From Lacticaseibacillus jixianensis (GTDB taxonomy: Bacteria > Bacillota > Bacilli > Lactobacillales > Lactobacillaceae): 64,000 nt of DNA. The DNA is taken from the NCBI RefSeq assembly GCF_003946485.1, contig NZ_RHOJ01000011.1, forward strand, positions 1 through 64,000. Direction: 5' to 3'. Both the position numbers and the translations under genes were made by a program. This document shows, in pieces, positions 8,538 through 17,278 of the stretch. Numbering within the stretch: position 1 is the first letter of the stretch; each line of letters opens with the position of its first letter. The notes below the pieces were generated by a model. It did no database searches. It worked only from the letters and a program-made list of their open reading frames with translations, and was not told the origin of the DNA.

Positions 8538-10322
8538 TTACTTGTCTTCCTTGTACTGCTTAATGGTCTTTTCACGCAGCGCGTTCTTGGCCTTCGCGTT
8601 CTTTAGATCGACCTTGTAGACACTGTCGTAACCCAGGCCCTTCGCCGTCTTCTGCATGTTGCTCAGCAGGCTGTTGAATTCGGCGTCGTTCTTGGCCATG
8701 ACCATCTTCCAGGAGGAGTTGACGATCTGGGTGCCGATTGAGCCACGAGTGGTAGAAACGGTGGAAGAGTCTTCCGGTGCCGTGTAGGAAACCCCGGCGC
8801 CAACCAGCAGTTCCTTGTTCTTCTTCAGGTAGTCCATGGACGATGTGGCATTGTCCATGTGTGCGGACCAGTCCTTAGAGAGCTTGGTCTGGTTGAGCTT
8901 CAAAACGGATGGCCAGGTGACGTAGCCGTAGCTGTAGCCGGTCGTCGGGTCCTTGTCGTACTGCATCACAGCGACGTAGTTCAACGTAGAGATCCCGTCT
9001 TTCCAAGTCCCGGTGCCCCACTTAGCAGGCACCTGAACGGAGCCGCCTTCCAGCTGAGCCTTCTTACCAAATTCGGTCAGAACCGGCTGGCCGCCCTTCA
9101 TCTTCCAGGTCAAGCCCTTAGGACCAGCAGAGTAACCAGTGGTCTGGGCCTGCTGGATCTGAACGCCTTCTGGGCTGTACAGCCAGTTGATGAACTTAAC
9201 CAGGCGCGCTTTGTTCTTCGCCTTAGAGCCAACTCCGATGAACGTCGTGTTCCCGGTTGGCTGGTTGCCCATCGAGAAGACCTTCATGTTCTTCAGCGGT
9301 GCGAGCTCGAAGCCCTTGCCGGCAGCCATGTTCGAGGTCGTGTTGAAGGCGCCTTGACCCAGGTAGCCCCAGTATGCGAACAGGACTTTCCCTGCTTGGT
9401 ACTTGGAGTACATGGTATCCCAGTTCTGCGTGGTGCTTTCTGGATCGACCAAACCGAGCTGCTTAGCCTTGTTCAGGAAGCGCAGCCCCTTAACGTACTG
9501 ACTCTTGGAGTCGATCAGGCTCTCGTAAGCGCTGCCGTTGCCCTTGCTGAGGGCGAATGGCTGGTTAACTTCCCAGCCATAGAACGCCAGGTTCTGGCCG
9601 GCGTTTTGCATCATCGTGGAATCCCAGTCCTTGAACAGGGAAATCGCGTAGACGTCGTTCTTACCCGTTTCCTTGCGGGCTTCCGTCTGCATGTCCTTCA
9701 AAGCATTCAGCAGGTCATCCGTGCTGTTCAGCTTCGGGTAGCCGACCTTCTTGTAAAGGTCCCAACGGATGTATGGGGCCGTGATGGGCTCCAGCCCTTC
9801 AGAGGACTTCGTTGGCGACTCTGAGGAAACCGAGTTGGTGATGCCCCAGATTCCCTTCTTGCCGGCCAGCTTGGTGATCTGATCGGTCGCCGCGCTGTAC
9901 TTCTTGATGTACTTCATGCCGCTCATATACGGCGTCATGTTGGTCAAAAGACCGGCCTTGGTCAGCTTGTTCACGTGGTTGGTCCCGGTGATGATCAAAT
10001 CACCCAGGTTGCCCGCCGCAGTGCGGGTGTCAAACAGCGTGTTCCCGCCGCCTGATACGTTAGGCGCGACCATCTTCAGCTTGATGTTGAACTTCTTTTG
10101 GACGTAGTGGGCAAACCAGCCCTTTGCGACGCCCTGGTAGTTCGCCATGTCATCGTAGACGGTGACGGTCATGAGCTTGCCATCGTCTTTTTCCGCCTTG
10201 TTCGAGGAAGAATTGGAACTGCCACAAGCTGCCAGCGCCAATGCGGCTGCGGCAACGGTCGTCACTAATGCGGCTTTCTTCAATCCGCCTGAAACTTTAC
10301 TGCGAAAATTCATCGTATTCAT
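8538..10322 (-). CDS. ABC sugar importer, substrate-binding lipoprotein (LplA/YtcQ type)
   Basis: Extracellular solute-binding protein of 594 residues. It has a basic N-terminus, a hydrophobic segment to residue 32 and lipobox LAAC with C33, followed by a Ser/Asn-rich linker. The large size and content fit the LplA/YtcQ group that delivers oligosaccharides to LplB/LplC-type permeases. ATG 10322 has GGAGG seven bases upstream. It follows the two permease genes, 26 bases after the second. No ATPase is in the operon; MsmX at 21703 is the likely partner. Substrate is inferred from neighbours (fucosylated, galactosylated or xylosylated oligosaccharides). Confidence 0.88.
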   Translation of the reverse strand: MNTMNFRSKVSGGLKKAALVTTVAAAALALAACGSSNSSSNKAEKDDGKLMTVTVYDDMANYQGVAKGWFAHYVQKKFNIKLKMVAPNVSGGGNTLFDTRTAAGNLGDLIITGTNHVNKLTKAGLLTNMTPYMSGMKYIKKYSAATDQITKLAGKKGIWGITNSVSSESPTKSSEGLEPITAPYIRWDLYKKVGYPKLNSTDDLLNALKDMQTEARKETGKNDVYAISLFKDWDSTMMQNAGQNLAFYGWEVNQPFALSKGNGSAYESLIDSKSQYVKGLRFLNKAKQLGLVDPESTTQNWDTMYSKYQAGKVLFAYWGYLGQGAFNTTSNMAAGKGFELAPLKNMKVFSMGNQPTGNTTFIGVGSKAKNKARLVKFINWLYSPEGVQIQQAQTTGYSAGPKGLTWKMKGGQPVLTEFGKKAQLEGGSVQVPAKWGTGTWKDGISTLNYVAVMQYDKDPTTGYSYGYVTWPSVLKLNQTKLSKDWSAHMDNATSSMDYLKKNKELLVGAGVSYTAPEDSSTVSTTRGSIGTQIVNSSWKMVMAKNDAEFNSLLSNMQKTAKGLGYDSVYKVDLKNAKAKNALREKTIKQYKEDK

Positions 10323-10348
10323 CCCTTAACCTCCGTATTTGATACACA

Positions 10349-11260
10349 TTAACCCTTAACAGCGCCAAGCATGATGCCTTTGGTGAAGTAACGTTGGAAC
10401 ATTGGGTAGATGAACAAAATCGGTAGTACCACGACCACGGAAACCGTCATGCGAATCGACGTTGGCGTTTGCGACTGGGCCACACTAGCCACTGCGCTCA
10501 CCCCGCCGCCGTTTCTGACCATGTTGGCCAGCGAGCTCGCTTGGTTGATGTATTGATAAAGTAAGTATTGCAGAGAATAAAGCTTGTCGTCTGTAATGTA
10601 GAGCAGTGTATCCTGAAATGAGTTCCATTGCCCAACCGCGGAGAAAATCGCCACGGTGGCAAGGATCGGTGTGCAACTCGGCAGAATGATGTGGATAAAG
10701 GTCTGCAGGGTCGTCGCACCATCGAGAGCAGCCGCTTCTTCCAGCGACTTCGGTAAGCTTTCAATATAGGTCTTGACCAAAATGATGTTGAACGGGGCGA
10801 CGATCGCAGGGAGCACGTACACCCAGAACGTATTGGTTAAGCCTAAGTTTTTCATCGTAATGAACATCGGGATCATCCCGGCGTTAAAGTACATGGTGAT
10901 GATGACGAAGCGGTACCAGAACTGCCGGTGCCACAGGTCCTCGCGGGTAAACATATACCCCAGGAAGGCCGAGGCAATCACGGTCAGGCCCGTCCCAATG
11001 ACGGTCCGGCCGAGGGAAACCAACGCCGCGGTGCCGATGCCTGACAGCCCCAGCACCTGCACGTAGTTCTCAAAGTGAATGTGCTTGGGCAGCCAGTTGA
11101 TCAGGCCCTCCGCCGACAGGTTGTTGGCGGAAACACTGTTGATGATCAGGTAGTAGAACGGGTAAACACAGATCAGGGTGAACACCACGAAGAACAAAAT
11201 GTTGAACACGCGGAAGACCTGCTCACCCGGGGTCGTTTCATGTCTTTCAATCTCAGTCAT
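10349..11260 (-). CDS. CUT1 ABC permease, LplC/YtcP type
   Basis: Inner permease of 303 residues with about six membrane segments and the EAA loop near residues 190-210 (SLEEAAALDGAT), which contacts the ATPase. The N-terminus is short and basic/acidic before the first membrane helix at about 17-40. GGAGG precedes ATG 11260. It is 19 bases from the upstream permease, and the two form the heterodimeric channel. Confidence 0.9.
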   Translation of the reverse strand: MTEIERHETTPGEQVFRVFNILFFVVFTLICVYPFYYLIINSVSANNLSAEGLINWLPKHIHFENYVQVLGLSGIGTAALVSLGRTVIGTGLTVIASAFLGYMFTREDLWHRQFWYRFVIITMYFNAGMIPMFITMKNLGLTNTFWVYVLPAIVAPFNIILVKTYIESLPKSLEEAAALDGATTLQTFIHIILPSCTPILATVAIFSAVGQWNSFQDTLLYITDDKLYSLQYLLYQYINQASSLANMVRNGGGVSAVASVAQSQTPTSIRMTVSVVVVLPILFIYPMFQRYFTKGIMLGAVKG

Positions 11261-11279
11261 TGATTCTCACCTCCTAGCC

Positions 11280-12251
11280 TTAAATAATCGAGGAACCACG
11301 CGTCTTCTTCGACACGACGTTGACGATCCAAAGCAGTACCACGGACACCAGACTCTTGAGCATAGAGATCGCCGTCGCGTACGACAGGCTATTGTTCCCC
11401 ATCCCGACGTTGTAAACGTACAGGTCTAGGACCTGAATGTGGGTCTGGTTGAACGCGTTTTGGAAGACGAAGTACTGATCCATCCCGTTGTTCAGGAAGT
11501 TGGAAACCGACAGCATCAGCATGACGAAGTACGTCGGCAGCAGCTCGGGGATCGTGATGTAGCGGATCAGCTGCAACTTGCTGGCGCCATCCACGCGCCC
11601 GGCTTCGTACAGCTCCGGGTCGATCCCGGTGATCGAGGCGAGGTAGATGATCGAGCCCCAGCCCAGGCCTTTCCAGGTGCTCCACAGCAGCATTTTCAGC
11701 CAAGTGTGGGCATCCGAATCCAGAAACTTGATTGGCTCGGCGATCCAGTGCAGGTTCTGCAGCAGCTCGTTGACCATCCCACTGGAGGAGAACATCGCAA
11801 ACGCGATCGAGTAAACCAGCACCCAGGAAATGAAGTTAGGCAGTGTGGTCAGGGTCTGGATCGTGTTGCGGAAGTGCTTATTGCGAATTTCATTAAGCCC
11901 AATCGCGAATAATACCGGCAGGAAGGACGTGGCGATGTTCAGCAGGCTCATGGCGAAGGTGTTGGCCAGCACTTGAACCAGCTGGTGCACCTGCGTGGAG
12001 TTCTGAATCATCATCTTGAACCACTGTAGCCCGACGAATTCACTCTGGTGCAGTGGAATTGGCGGCTCGTAGTCGAAAAACGCGTAAATCCAGCCAAACA
12101 GCGGGTAGTAACTAAACGCCACGACCAGCACCAGGAATGGTGCGATCAGCAGCCACATCTTGCGGCCCTGCTTCGCCTTCGCTTTCTCATGCTGTTGATG
12201 CCGGCGCTTTTGTTCCGCTGCCACGTCCGGATTCACAGTCACATTGTCCAT
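11280..12251 (-). CDS. CUT1 ABC permease, LplB/YteP type
   Basis: First gene of the importer operon, 323 residues with six predicted membrane segments and an EAA-type loop (PELYEAGRVDGAS, about 220). A hydrophilic, Lys/Gln-rich N-terminus of about 28 residues precedes the first helix, as in LplB proteins. Divergent from the DUF624 gene with about 100 bases between the starts, so both promoters should lie in 12252-12352. I could not assign them confidently. Confidence 0.9.
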   Translation of the reverse strand: MDNVTVNPDVAAEQKRRHQQHEKAKAKQGRKMWLLIAPFLVLVVAFSYYPLFGWIYAFFDYEPPIPLHQSEFVGLQWFKMMIQNSTQVHQLVQVLANTFAMSLLNIATSFLPVLFAIGLNEIRNKHFRNTIQTLTTLPNFISWVLVYSIAFAMFSSSGMVNELLQNLHWIAEPIKFLDSDAHTWLKMLLWSTWKGLGWGSIIYLASITGIDPELYEAGRVDGASKLQLIRYITIPELLPTYFVMLMLSVSNFLNNGMDQYFVFQNAFNQTHIQVLDLYVYNVGMGNNSLSYATAISMLKSLVSVVLLWIVNVVSKKTRGSSII

Positions 12252-12352
12252 TGGTGATCCCTCTCTTCATCAAAAACAAACTTGCATTCGCAGATTCGCG
12301 TAGTCTAACATGATGACTATCGCGTCAAAACTAAGAACAGGTGGCAATCCAA

Positions 12353-12964
12353 ATGAAATTCAATCCAGATAGCTCGTTTTTCCGCGCCATGGGCACCTTC
12401 GCCAGCTTCGTCCTCGTCAACCTGGTGTTCATCCTGACCTGCATTCCGCTGGTCACGATCGGCGCTGGCCTCGCTGCCATGCAGCGAACGATGATGCTGT
12501 ACATCGATAACGAAGCGACAGCGCTGACCAGAACCTACTGGCGAAACTTCAAGGCGAGCTTGGTGCTTGGCACCCAAACTTGGCTGACCGTCCTGGCCCT
12601 GGCGGCGGTGTTCATCTTCAACATCAGCTTCTGGCGCAGCTCCCCGCTGTGGTTCGCCACCCCCATCATGATCGTAATGATCATTGCCACCGTCGTTTTG
12701 CTCATGATTGTCGAGGTGCTCTTCCCGCTGGTCGGCACCTTCAAGAATTCCTACCGGCAAACGATGAAGAATGCGGCCTTGATGGTGCTGCCAAGCTTCG
12801 GCAAAGTGCTGCTCCTGATCGCCATCGACGCTGGTGCCTTAGCCCTCTTTGGCCTCACGCGAATTGGTCGTGCGATGTTTGTTATATTCGGCTTCGCCTT
12901 CTGGCTTTACATCAAGGCGTTTGTGGAGAAGAAGCTCTTCACGAAATACTCTGATAAAGTCTAA
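12353..12964 (+). CDS. YesL-type DUF624 membrane protein
   Basis: 203-residue protein with four to five hydrophobic segments and the FNPDSSFFRAMG start typical of YesL/DUF624. Such genes accompany LplABC-type importers and polysaccharide loci in Firmicutes; the molecular role is unknown. ATG 12353 is preferred because AGGTGG stands about eight bases before it; a GTG at 12341 lies inside that site. Transcribed away from the importer operon and convergent with the GH3 gene. Confidence 0.8.
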   Translation: MKFNPDSSFFRAMGTFASFVLVNLVFILTCIPLVTIGAGLAAMQRTMMLYIDNEATALTRTYWRNFKASLVLGTQTWLTVLALAAVFIFNISFWRSSPLWFATPIMIVMIIATVVLLMIVEVLFPLVGTFKNSYRQTMKNAALMVLPSFGKVLLLIAIDAGALALFGLTRIGRAMFVIFGFAFWLYIKAFVEKKLFTKYSDKV

Positions 12965-13070
12965 CGACAAAAGGTTGGAAGCGTTTCAACACGATTAGTA
13001 TAAAACTGCGTCGTCTATTTGTAAACTTAATTTACGAACTAAATTTTCGCTAAGACGAATTTCCTCGTCC

Positions 13071-15740
13071 TTAGTCCGCAATCAAGTCTAGCAAAACGAC
13101 TGGGACCGTTGCGGTGAGCTGAATCGTGCCGTCTGTGAACGGCGCCACCGCCACGCTCACCTGCTGCTCATCCGGACTCGCGGCGAACGGAACTGTCAAC
13201 GGCTGCTCGTTGTTGACCTGCAGCGTCAGGCTGCCGGCCTGCTCGGCAAGCAGCGAAAGCTGGATATGCCGCGCTTTGGTCGCAATGTGGCAGTATGTTA
13301 GCTGCCCGTTCTTACTCAACCGGACCGCCTCGTACTGGCCGGCCACCGTATCAAGCGTGGCCCCTTGGTAGTCGTCAAACGCCCGCGCCGGCAGGCCCTG
13401 CGCCAGGTCAAACGGGGTCGGCGCCGTGCCAGCCACGCCCGCCAGCGGCAGGACTTGGTCGAACTGACCACTGGAAAACCCGATTCCAAGTGTGTACGTG
13501 CCCTGAGGCAGACTGCTGGTCTGCCTTTTTGCGTCGTACCAGCCAAAATCGGCTAACGCAGCCTGCAGGGTCACGCTGGCTTGCGCGCCCGGGGCCACGG
13601 TGGTCTTGGCAAACGTGATCAGCTGCTGGCGATCCGGGTGATCCGCCAGCCGGCACGCCCGCAGGTAGACCTGCACCGTGTCGGTGACAGGCGTGCGGCC
13701 GGGATTGCTCAGCGTCACCTGGATCGTCAGCTGATCCCCCTGGCGCGTGGTCGTGGCGTTTTCGAGCTTGAGGCGCCCGTAAGTCAGGCCGTAGCCAAAC
13801 GGGTAAGCGACCTGCGCGGCCGGTACGTACTGGTAGGTGCGGTGCGTCTTTTCGATGTCGTAATCGCGCATGCTCGGCAGCGGCCACTTGGCGTTGTACC
13901 ACGTCTGAGCGAGCTTGCCGGTCGGGGCCACCACCCCGGTCAGCACCTTGGCCAGCGCCCTGCCCAGCGACTGGCCGGCGTATCCGACTTCCAGCAGGCT
14001 CGTCGCCTTCAGGTCGTCGACCAGGTACGGGTAGCCGGTCAAAAGCAGCCCGATGACGGGTTTGTTCAGCTTCGCCACGGCGTCAAACAGCGCCTGCTGG
14101 GCGGCCGGCAGCGTCAGGTCCTGGCGATCCTCGGTTTCCCGCGCGGCAATCAGCGGGTGGTTGCCCGCCGCAATGAGGATCTTGGTGCAGTCCTGCGCTT
14201 TCGCCAAGACGCGCGCGATGCCGGTTTCGACCAGGGTGACGTGCCCGATCAAAGCGCCGCGGCCGCCTGCCTCCATCGCATTTTGGTCGCTGGCGCGGAA
14301 GTTGTGGTCGACGGCGTACAGCTGGCCATCCGCTTCCAGGACGAAGGCTTCGCGCACGACCCAGTCGTAGACCTCCTTGCCGTGCAGGCCAAGGTGGCCG
14401 TCCTCATCCAGCCGCAGGTAGCGGCCAGTATCAACGTCGCGCAGGAAGACTAGGTCATTTTGCCAGCGCTCAACCTCATACTGCCGGTCGGCAACCGTCT
14501 TATCCGCGGCATTGCGGGCGTTCGGCGCCAGCGTCAGGGTGGCCCGGTCGTTGGAATTCACGTAGGTCAGCCGCTCGCCCAGGGCCTTGGCCAGCCCCTG
14601 GCGCAGCGTCTCGCGGTTCATCGGCAGTGCCGCATACCAATCACGCACGAACCGGTCCGCGGCCGGGCCGGTGAGGAGCACGCGATCCGTCGCAGTCAGC
14701 GGCAGGGTGTGGTGCTCGTTTTTCAGCAGCACTGTGCCCGCCGCGTATTCACGCTGAACCAGCGCATCGTGCTGCGCCGTCCCAATGGCCGCCTGGCCCA
14801 GTTCTGCCTCGCTGGTGTCCCCATCCAGTTGTCCAAGGCGGGCGCGAACCGTCAGCGTATTTTCGACCGCGCGGTCAATGTCGGCTTCGTCGATGAGCTG
14901 CCGCGCCAGGGCCTGCTTAACGCCCATCGTCACCTTCGCCAGGTCGTCGACGAAGCAGTCGATGCCCTTCTTCAGGGCGTCGGCGATGGCGTGCGGGTAG
15001 TCGTGGTAGTACTGGTAGTCCTCGACGTTCAGCGTCAACGCGGCGCCGTCCGTCACGATGGTCCCGTCCATCCCCCAGTGGCCCTTCACGGTCTTGCTCA
15101 GCTCCGGCGACTGCATCATCGGGATGCCGTTCACGCCGTTATACCCAGTCATCATCGACTGGGCGGCGTGATCGCGGTAGGCGAACTTGAAGACTTTCAG
15201 GTAGTACTCGTGCTTCATCCGCGGCATGACCGAATTCGATTCACTGCCGCGCTTGGCCTCCGTGTTATTGGCAAAAAAGTGCTTGGGCGCCGCGGCGACG
15301 CGCAGGTGCGCGGGGTCACCCTGCAGGCCGTCAATGTACCCGCCGGCGACCTGACCGGTGAGCAGCGGGTCTTCGCCGTAACCCTCCTCGTTGCGGCCCC
15401 AGCGCGGATCGCGCTCCAGGTCAATGGTCGGCGCCCACGGCATCAGCCAGCCCTGCTGGCCGGTGGTGTTGTACAGCGCTCGGGCCTCGGTGGCAACGGC
15501 AGTGCCGATTTCTTTGGCCAACTGCGGTTCCCAGGTCTGCGCGAGCGTCAGCGGGATGGGAAAACTGGTGGTGTGGTGAGTCTGCCGGTCCACGATGCCG
15601 TGCGCCGCCTCGCCGCCAATGTGAAACTCCTTCAGTCCCAGCCGCGGTACCGGCTGCTGGCTGGTCGATAGCAGCCCAATCTTTTCGCCGACCGTCAGCT
15701 GCTTGACCATTGCCTGGGCGCGTTTGCGTGCTTCACTCAT
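13071..15740 (-). CDS. GH3 beta-glycosidase with inserted beta-trefoil-like domain
   Basis: 889 residues, last gene of the xylose operon. Residues 1-310 form the GH3 barrel with WAPTIDLERDPRWGR and KHFFANN motifs; the nucleophile is D231 in IVTDGAA, where most relatives have SDW. Residues 330-655 form the second GH3 domain, interrupted at about 425-495 by a fascin/actin-crosslinking-like insert. A FnIII-like domain (about 655-740) and a CBM6-like C-terminus (about 765-889) follow. The gene context suggests beta-xylosidase, but beta-glucosidase is possible. The start overlaps the GH43 stop by eight bases. No signal peptide. Confidence 0.88.
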   Translation of the reverse strand: MSEARKRAQAMVKQLTVGEKIGLLSTSQQPVPRLGLKEFHIGGEAAHGIVDRQTHHTTSFPIPLTLAQTWEPQLAKEIGTAVATEARALYNTTGQQGWLMPWAPTIDLERDPRWGRNEEGYGEDPLLTGQVAGGYIDGLQGDPAHLRVAAAPKHFFANNTEAKRGSESNSVMPRMKHEYYLKVFKFAYRDHAAQSMMTGYNGVNGIPMMQSPELSKTVKGHWGMDGTIVTDGAALTLNVEDYQYYHDYPHAIADALKKGIDCFVDDLAKVTMGVKQALARQLIDEADIDRAVENTLTVRARLGQLDGDTSEAELGQAAIGTAQHDALVQREYAAGTVLLKNEHHTLPLTATDRVLLTGPAADRFVRDWYAALPMNRETLRQGLAKALGERLTYVNSNDRATLTLAPNARNAADKTVADRQYEVERWQNDLVFLRDVDTGRYLRLDEDGHLGLHGKEVYDWVVREAFVLEADGQLYAVDHNFRASDQNAMEAGGRGALIGHVTLVETGIARVLAKAQDCTKILIAAGNHPLIAARETEDRQDLTLPAAQQALFDAVAKLNKPVIGLLLTGYPYLVDDLKATSLLEVGYAGQSLGRALAKVLTGVVAPTGKLAQTWYNAKWPLPSMRDYDIEKTHRTYQYVPAAQVAYPFGYGLTYGRLKLENATTTRQGDQLTIQVTLSNPGRTPVTDTVQVYLRACRLADHPDRQQLITFAKTTVAPGAQASVTLQAALADFGWYDAKRQTSSLPQGTYTLGIGFSSGQFDQVLPLAGVAGTAPTPFDLAQGLPARAFDDYQGATLDTVAGQYEAVRLSKNGQLTYCHIATKARHIQLSLLAEQAGSLTLQVNNEQPLTVPFAASPDEQQVSVAVAPFTDGTIQLTATVPVVLLDLIAD

Positions 15741-17244
15741 GATTAGCCTCCGTGATGTGATACTGAAAATCCGTCAACGTGTTCCACTGCGGCGTGTGCC
15801 AGTTGTCCTCGGCAAACAAACCGAACATGACGCCGGTGAAGTTCACCGCGACTTCCGAGGACAAGAACCGCGCCTGGGCAGACCCCAAGTCATGCCGCTG
15901 GCCGCCGCTTTCGACCACCAAATGATAGGCGTCCGGGTCCGCTTCCATGATCAGGGTCACCGGCTGAAGCGGCAGCGTGAGCTCATGGTCCAGCGCCAGG
16001 GCCGGGCCGACGCGCAGCCGGCGCGCCACGTGCAAGGCCTCGTCCGCCTGCCACACCACGATGTCGTAGTGCTGGTCATTTTCCATGTACGCGGTCAGCC
16101 CGACCAAATTCTTGACGGTCTCAACGCGCACGCTGACCGTCACGTTCAAGTGCGCCTGGCGGATCATGAGGGCCGTCGGGGACTCCGCCGGCTCCTCAAG
16201 GGCAAAGCCGTTCGGCCGCAGCCCGAGCGTGGTGCCGTCAAAAGCGTAGTGCTCCTGCTGCGGATCGCGCAGGGTGACCCACTCGCGGCCCATCTGCGTA
16301 TTGGCGAAGGTCAGGTCGTGCGCCGGCGCCTGCTTGACGTCGGCCAGGCTCTTGGCGCTCATCGCCAGGCGCGTGGTCCCATCCTCGCCCGCCGTGAACC
16401 AGCCGGCCTCGTCGAACTTGGCCGGGGTCAGGTAGACTTCCCGGCCCAGGGTGTGGTGCTGCGTCCAGCGGTCAAGCTGCCGAAACGCCAGGTGCACCAG
16501 GAACCAGTTGCCGTGGCCGTCGTCGACCAGGTCGGCATGGCCGGTGCCCTGGATCTGGTAGCCGCCCAGGTTGCGGTTGGTTAGCACGGGATTACCCGGG
16601 AAATTTTCGAACGGACCGTACGGGGTCTTGCCGCGCGCGTAAACCAGCATGTGCCCGTACTCCGTGCCGCCCTCGCTGGCAATCAGGTAGTACCAGCCAT
16701 CCTTGCGGTACAGGTGCGGACCTTCCAGGTAGCGACCACCCGCGCCGGTCCAGATCACCCGCGATGGCGTCAGCTTCTTGCCGGTCGCAATGTCGATCTC
16801 GCACTGGGTAATGCCGTGCTTGCCGGCGTCATCGTCGCCGTTGCTCATGAAATAGGCGGTGTCGCCCTCAAAGTACAGCGACGGATCGATTCCGCCTTGC
16901 TCGACCGGGATCGGCTCGCTCCATTCGCCGTGAATGTCGTCGGTCCACACGTAAAAGTTCCCGCCGTGATCCACGTTGGTCGTCACCATGTAGAAGCGGC
17001 CGGCGTGGTAGCGCAGAGTCGGTGCGTAAATCCCGCCGTGGGTGTTTGATCCCGCCAGCGGCAACTGACTGGCCCGGGTCAGCACGTGGCCGATCTGGTG
17101 CCAGTTCAGCAGGTCGCGGCTTTCAAACAGCGGCACCCCCGGAAAATAGTTGAACGAGCTGGTTACTAGGTAATACGTGTCCTTGACGCGGATCGCGCTT
17201 GGATCCGGGTGAAACCCCGGAATAATTGGATTGTGATAGGTCAT
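15733..17244 (-). CDS. GH43 beta-xylosidase/arabinofuranosidase
   Basis: Five-bladed propeller glycosidase of 503 residues, close to subfamily GH43_11 in length. General base D14 is in GFHPDPS, the pKa-modulating D120 in GGIDPSLYF, and the general acid E174 in YLEGPHLY. A C-terminal lectin-like beta-sandwich domain (about 310-503) is expected. It should release xylose (or arabinose) from xylo-oligosaccharides in the cytoplasm. ATG 17244 follows AGAGGAAGA; an upstream extension of the frame is only the xylB tail. It lies 34 bases after xylB and overlaps the GH3 gene, consistent with one transcript. Confidence 0.92.
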   Translation of the reverse strand: MTYHNPIIPGFHPDPSAIRVKDTYYLVTSSFNYFPGVPLFESRDLLNWHQIGHVLTRASQLPLAGSNTHGGIYAPTLRYHAGRFYMVTTNVDHGGNFYVWTDDIHGEWSEPIPVEQGGIDPSLYFEGDTAYFMSNGDDDAGKHGITQCEIDIATGKKLTPSRVIWTGAGGRYLEGPHLYRKDGWYYLIASEGGTEYGHMLVYARGKTPYGPFENFPGNPVLTNRNLGGYQIQGTGHADLVDDGHGNWFLVHLAFRQLDRWTQHHTLGREVYLTPAKFDEAGWFTAGEDGTTRLAMSAKSLADVKQAPAHDLTFANTQMGREWVTLRDPQQEHYAFDGTTLGLRPNGFALEEPAESPTALMIRQAHLNVTVSVRVETVKNLVGLTAYMENDQHYDIVVWQADEALHVARRLRVGPALALDHELTLPLQPVTLIMEADPDAYHLVVESGGQRHDLGSAQARFLSSEVAVNFTGVMFGLFAEDNWHTPQWNTLTDFQYHITEANHE

Positions 17245-17278
17245 GATCTTCCTCTTCTGAGGCCGCAGTCGGCCCCCG

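Noticed and set aside
8374-8619. Plus-strand 81-residue frame over the terminator region
   Set aside because: It crosses the terminator and the antisense of the binding-protein gene and has no ribosome site or family match.
12975-12989. TTGGAAGCGTTTCAA as a cre or LacI-type operator
   Set aside because: It has three mismatches to the cre consensus and lies between the ends of two convergent genes, not at a promoter.
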